Shown here piece by piece: positions 63,723 through 64,000 of a stretch of 64,000 nucleotides of DNA. Position 1 is the stretch's first letter. Each line of letters starts with the position of its first letter. Both the position numbers and the translations under genes were made by a program. The DNA is taken from the NCBI GenBank assembly GCA_029215795.1, contig JARDYH010000001.1:9914001-9978000 (forward strand), written 5' to 3'. Below the pieces are notes generated by a model, which worked only from the letters and a program-made list of their open reading frames with translations, searched no databases and was not told where the DNA came from. This DNA is from Anniella stebbinsi. Its lineage: Eukaryota > Chordata > Lepidosauria > Squamata > Anniellidae.

Positions 63723-63770
63723 AGAACATAAGAAGAGCCATGCTGGATCACGCCAAGGATCCATTTTAGG
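63723..63770 (-). mobile_element. CR1/L3 or SINE 3' tail fragment
   Basis: AAGAACATAAGAAGAGCCAT then GCTGGATCACGCCAAGGATC is the complement of the CR1/L3-type 3' end; it abuts the S2 head in opposite orientation. Confidence 0.65.
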
Positions 63771-64000
63771 GATTTCTGTCACTTGGAAATCTGTCCCCTT
63801 GGGGGCTTGATGGACTTCCACGACCGACACGACTTGACATTATTTGCGAACAAAGCCGCAGGTTTTCCCTGAACTCTGGAGACTTTTGGTGTATTGAGGT
63901 GGTGGTGGTGGTGGGGGAGGGTGTTTCTATTTGTGCAAATAGAGATTTGAATGAATTCCGCCCAAACTTTGTGTGATTTGCACATATTGCAGATGAATTT

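Overview
The window reads as non-coding DNA from an amniote nuclear genome, most likely a squamate reptile (lizard). The basis is its repeat spectrum: CR1 and CR1/L3-type LINEs, L2-type LINEs ending in a gene-free tail before A/T-rich microsatellites, tRNA-derived SINEs, Penelope-like remnants, many non-autonomous hAT-type DNA transposons, and long (GA)n/(CT)n tracts. The genus cannot be told from the sequence. I find no convincing protein-coding exon on either strand. The few translations that mean something are decayed reverse-transcriptase tails of CR1 and L2 and a GIY-YIG-like relic of a Penelope element. The window is therefore intergenic, or lies inside a very large intron.

Layout. 1-3.8 kb is mostly unique sequence with an L2-like tail and a candidate conserved non-coding block. 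3.8-16.7 kb carries three MITE-A copies (320-bp palindromic hAT-like elements), two copies of a second palindromic MITE (B), CR1 and L2 fragments, one SINE and two very short hairpin hAT derivatives. 16.7-24.7 kb is dense LINE/SINE/MITE with several nested insertions. 24.7-42.6 kb is sparser: a full-length 5S rRNA copy fused to a CR1 tail (29.24-29.43 kb), a Penelope relic (32.1-32.6 kb), SINEs, two perfect or near-perfect small hairpins, and a short GATCC-rich TIR element. 43.19-46.49 kb is a single 3.3-kb fold-back element. It is followed at 46.58-47.57 kb by three MITE-A copies in exact 339-bp tandem. 47.6-64 kb returns to sparse repeats plus several AT-rich, repeat-free blocks that look like developmental-enhancer-type conserved elements.

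The most unusual object is the 3,299-bp fold-back element. It is flanked by a perfect 8-bp target-site duplication. Its arms are about 1.5 kb each and mirror one another without net insertion or deletion for at least 1.3 kb around an axis at 44,847. Each arm is built from about eight diverged 145-bp units plus a block of 29-bp repeats. It ends in GATCC-type pentamer satellite and has a unique loop of about 300 bp. It encodes no transposase. Second is the MITE-A family: 14 copies here, most exactly 320 bp. It is itself a palindrome whose centre preserves an internal copy of its own terminal repeat, and that centre occurs in both orientations, including inside one tandem array.

Limits: repeat family assignments rest on recognising terminal sequences, target-site duplications and short protein motifs by eye, with no database search. 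Coordinates of repeat edges are good to a few bases where a target-site duplication is stated and to a few tens of bases otherwise. Conserved-element and CTCF calls are inferences from sequence character only.
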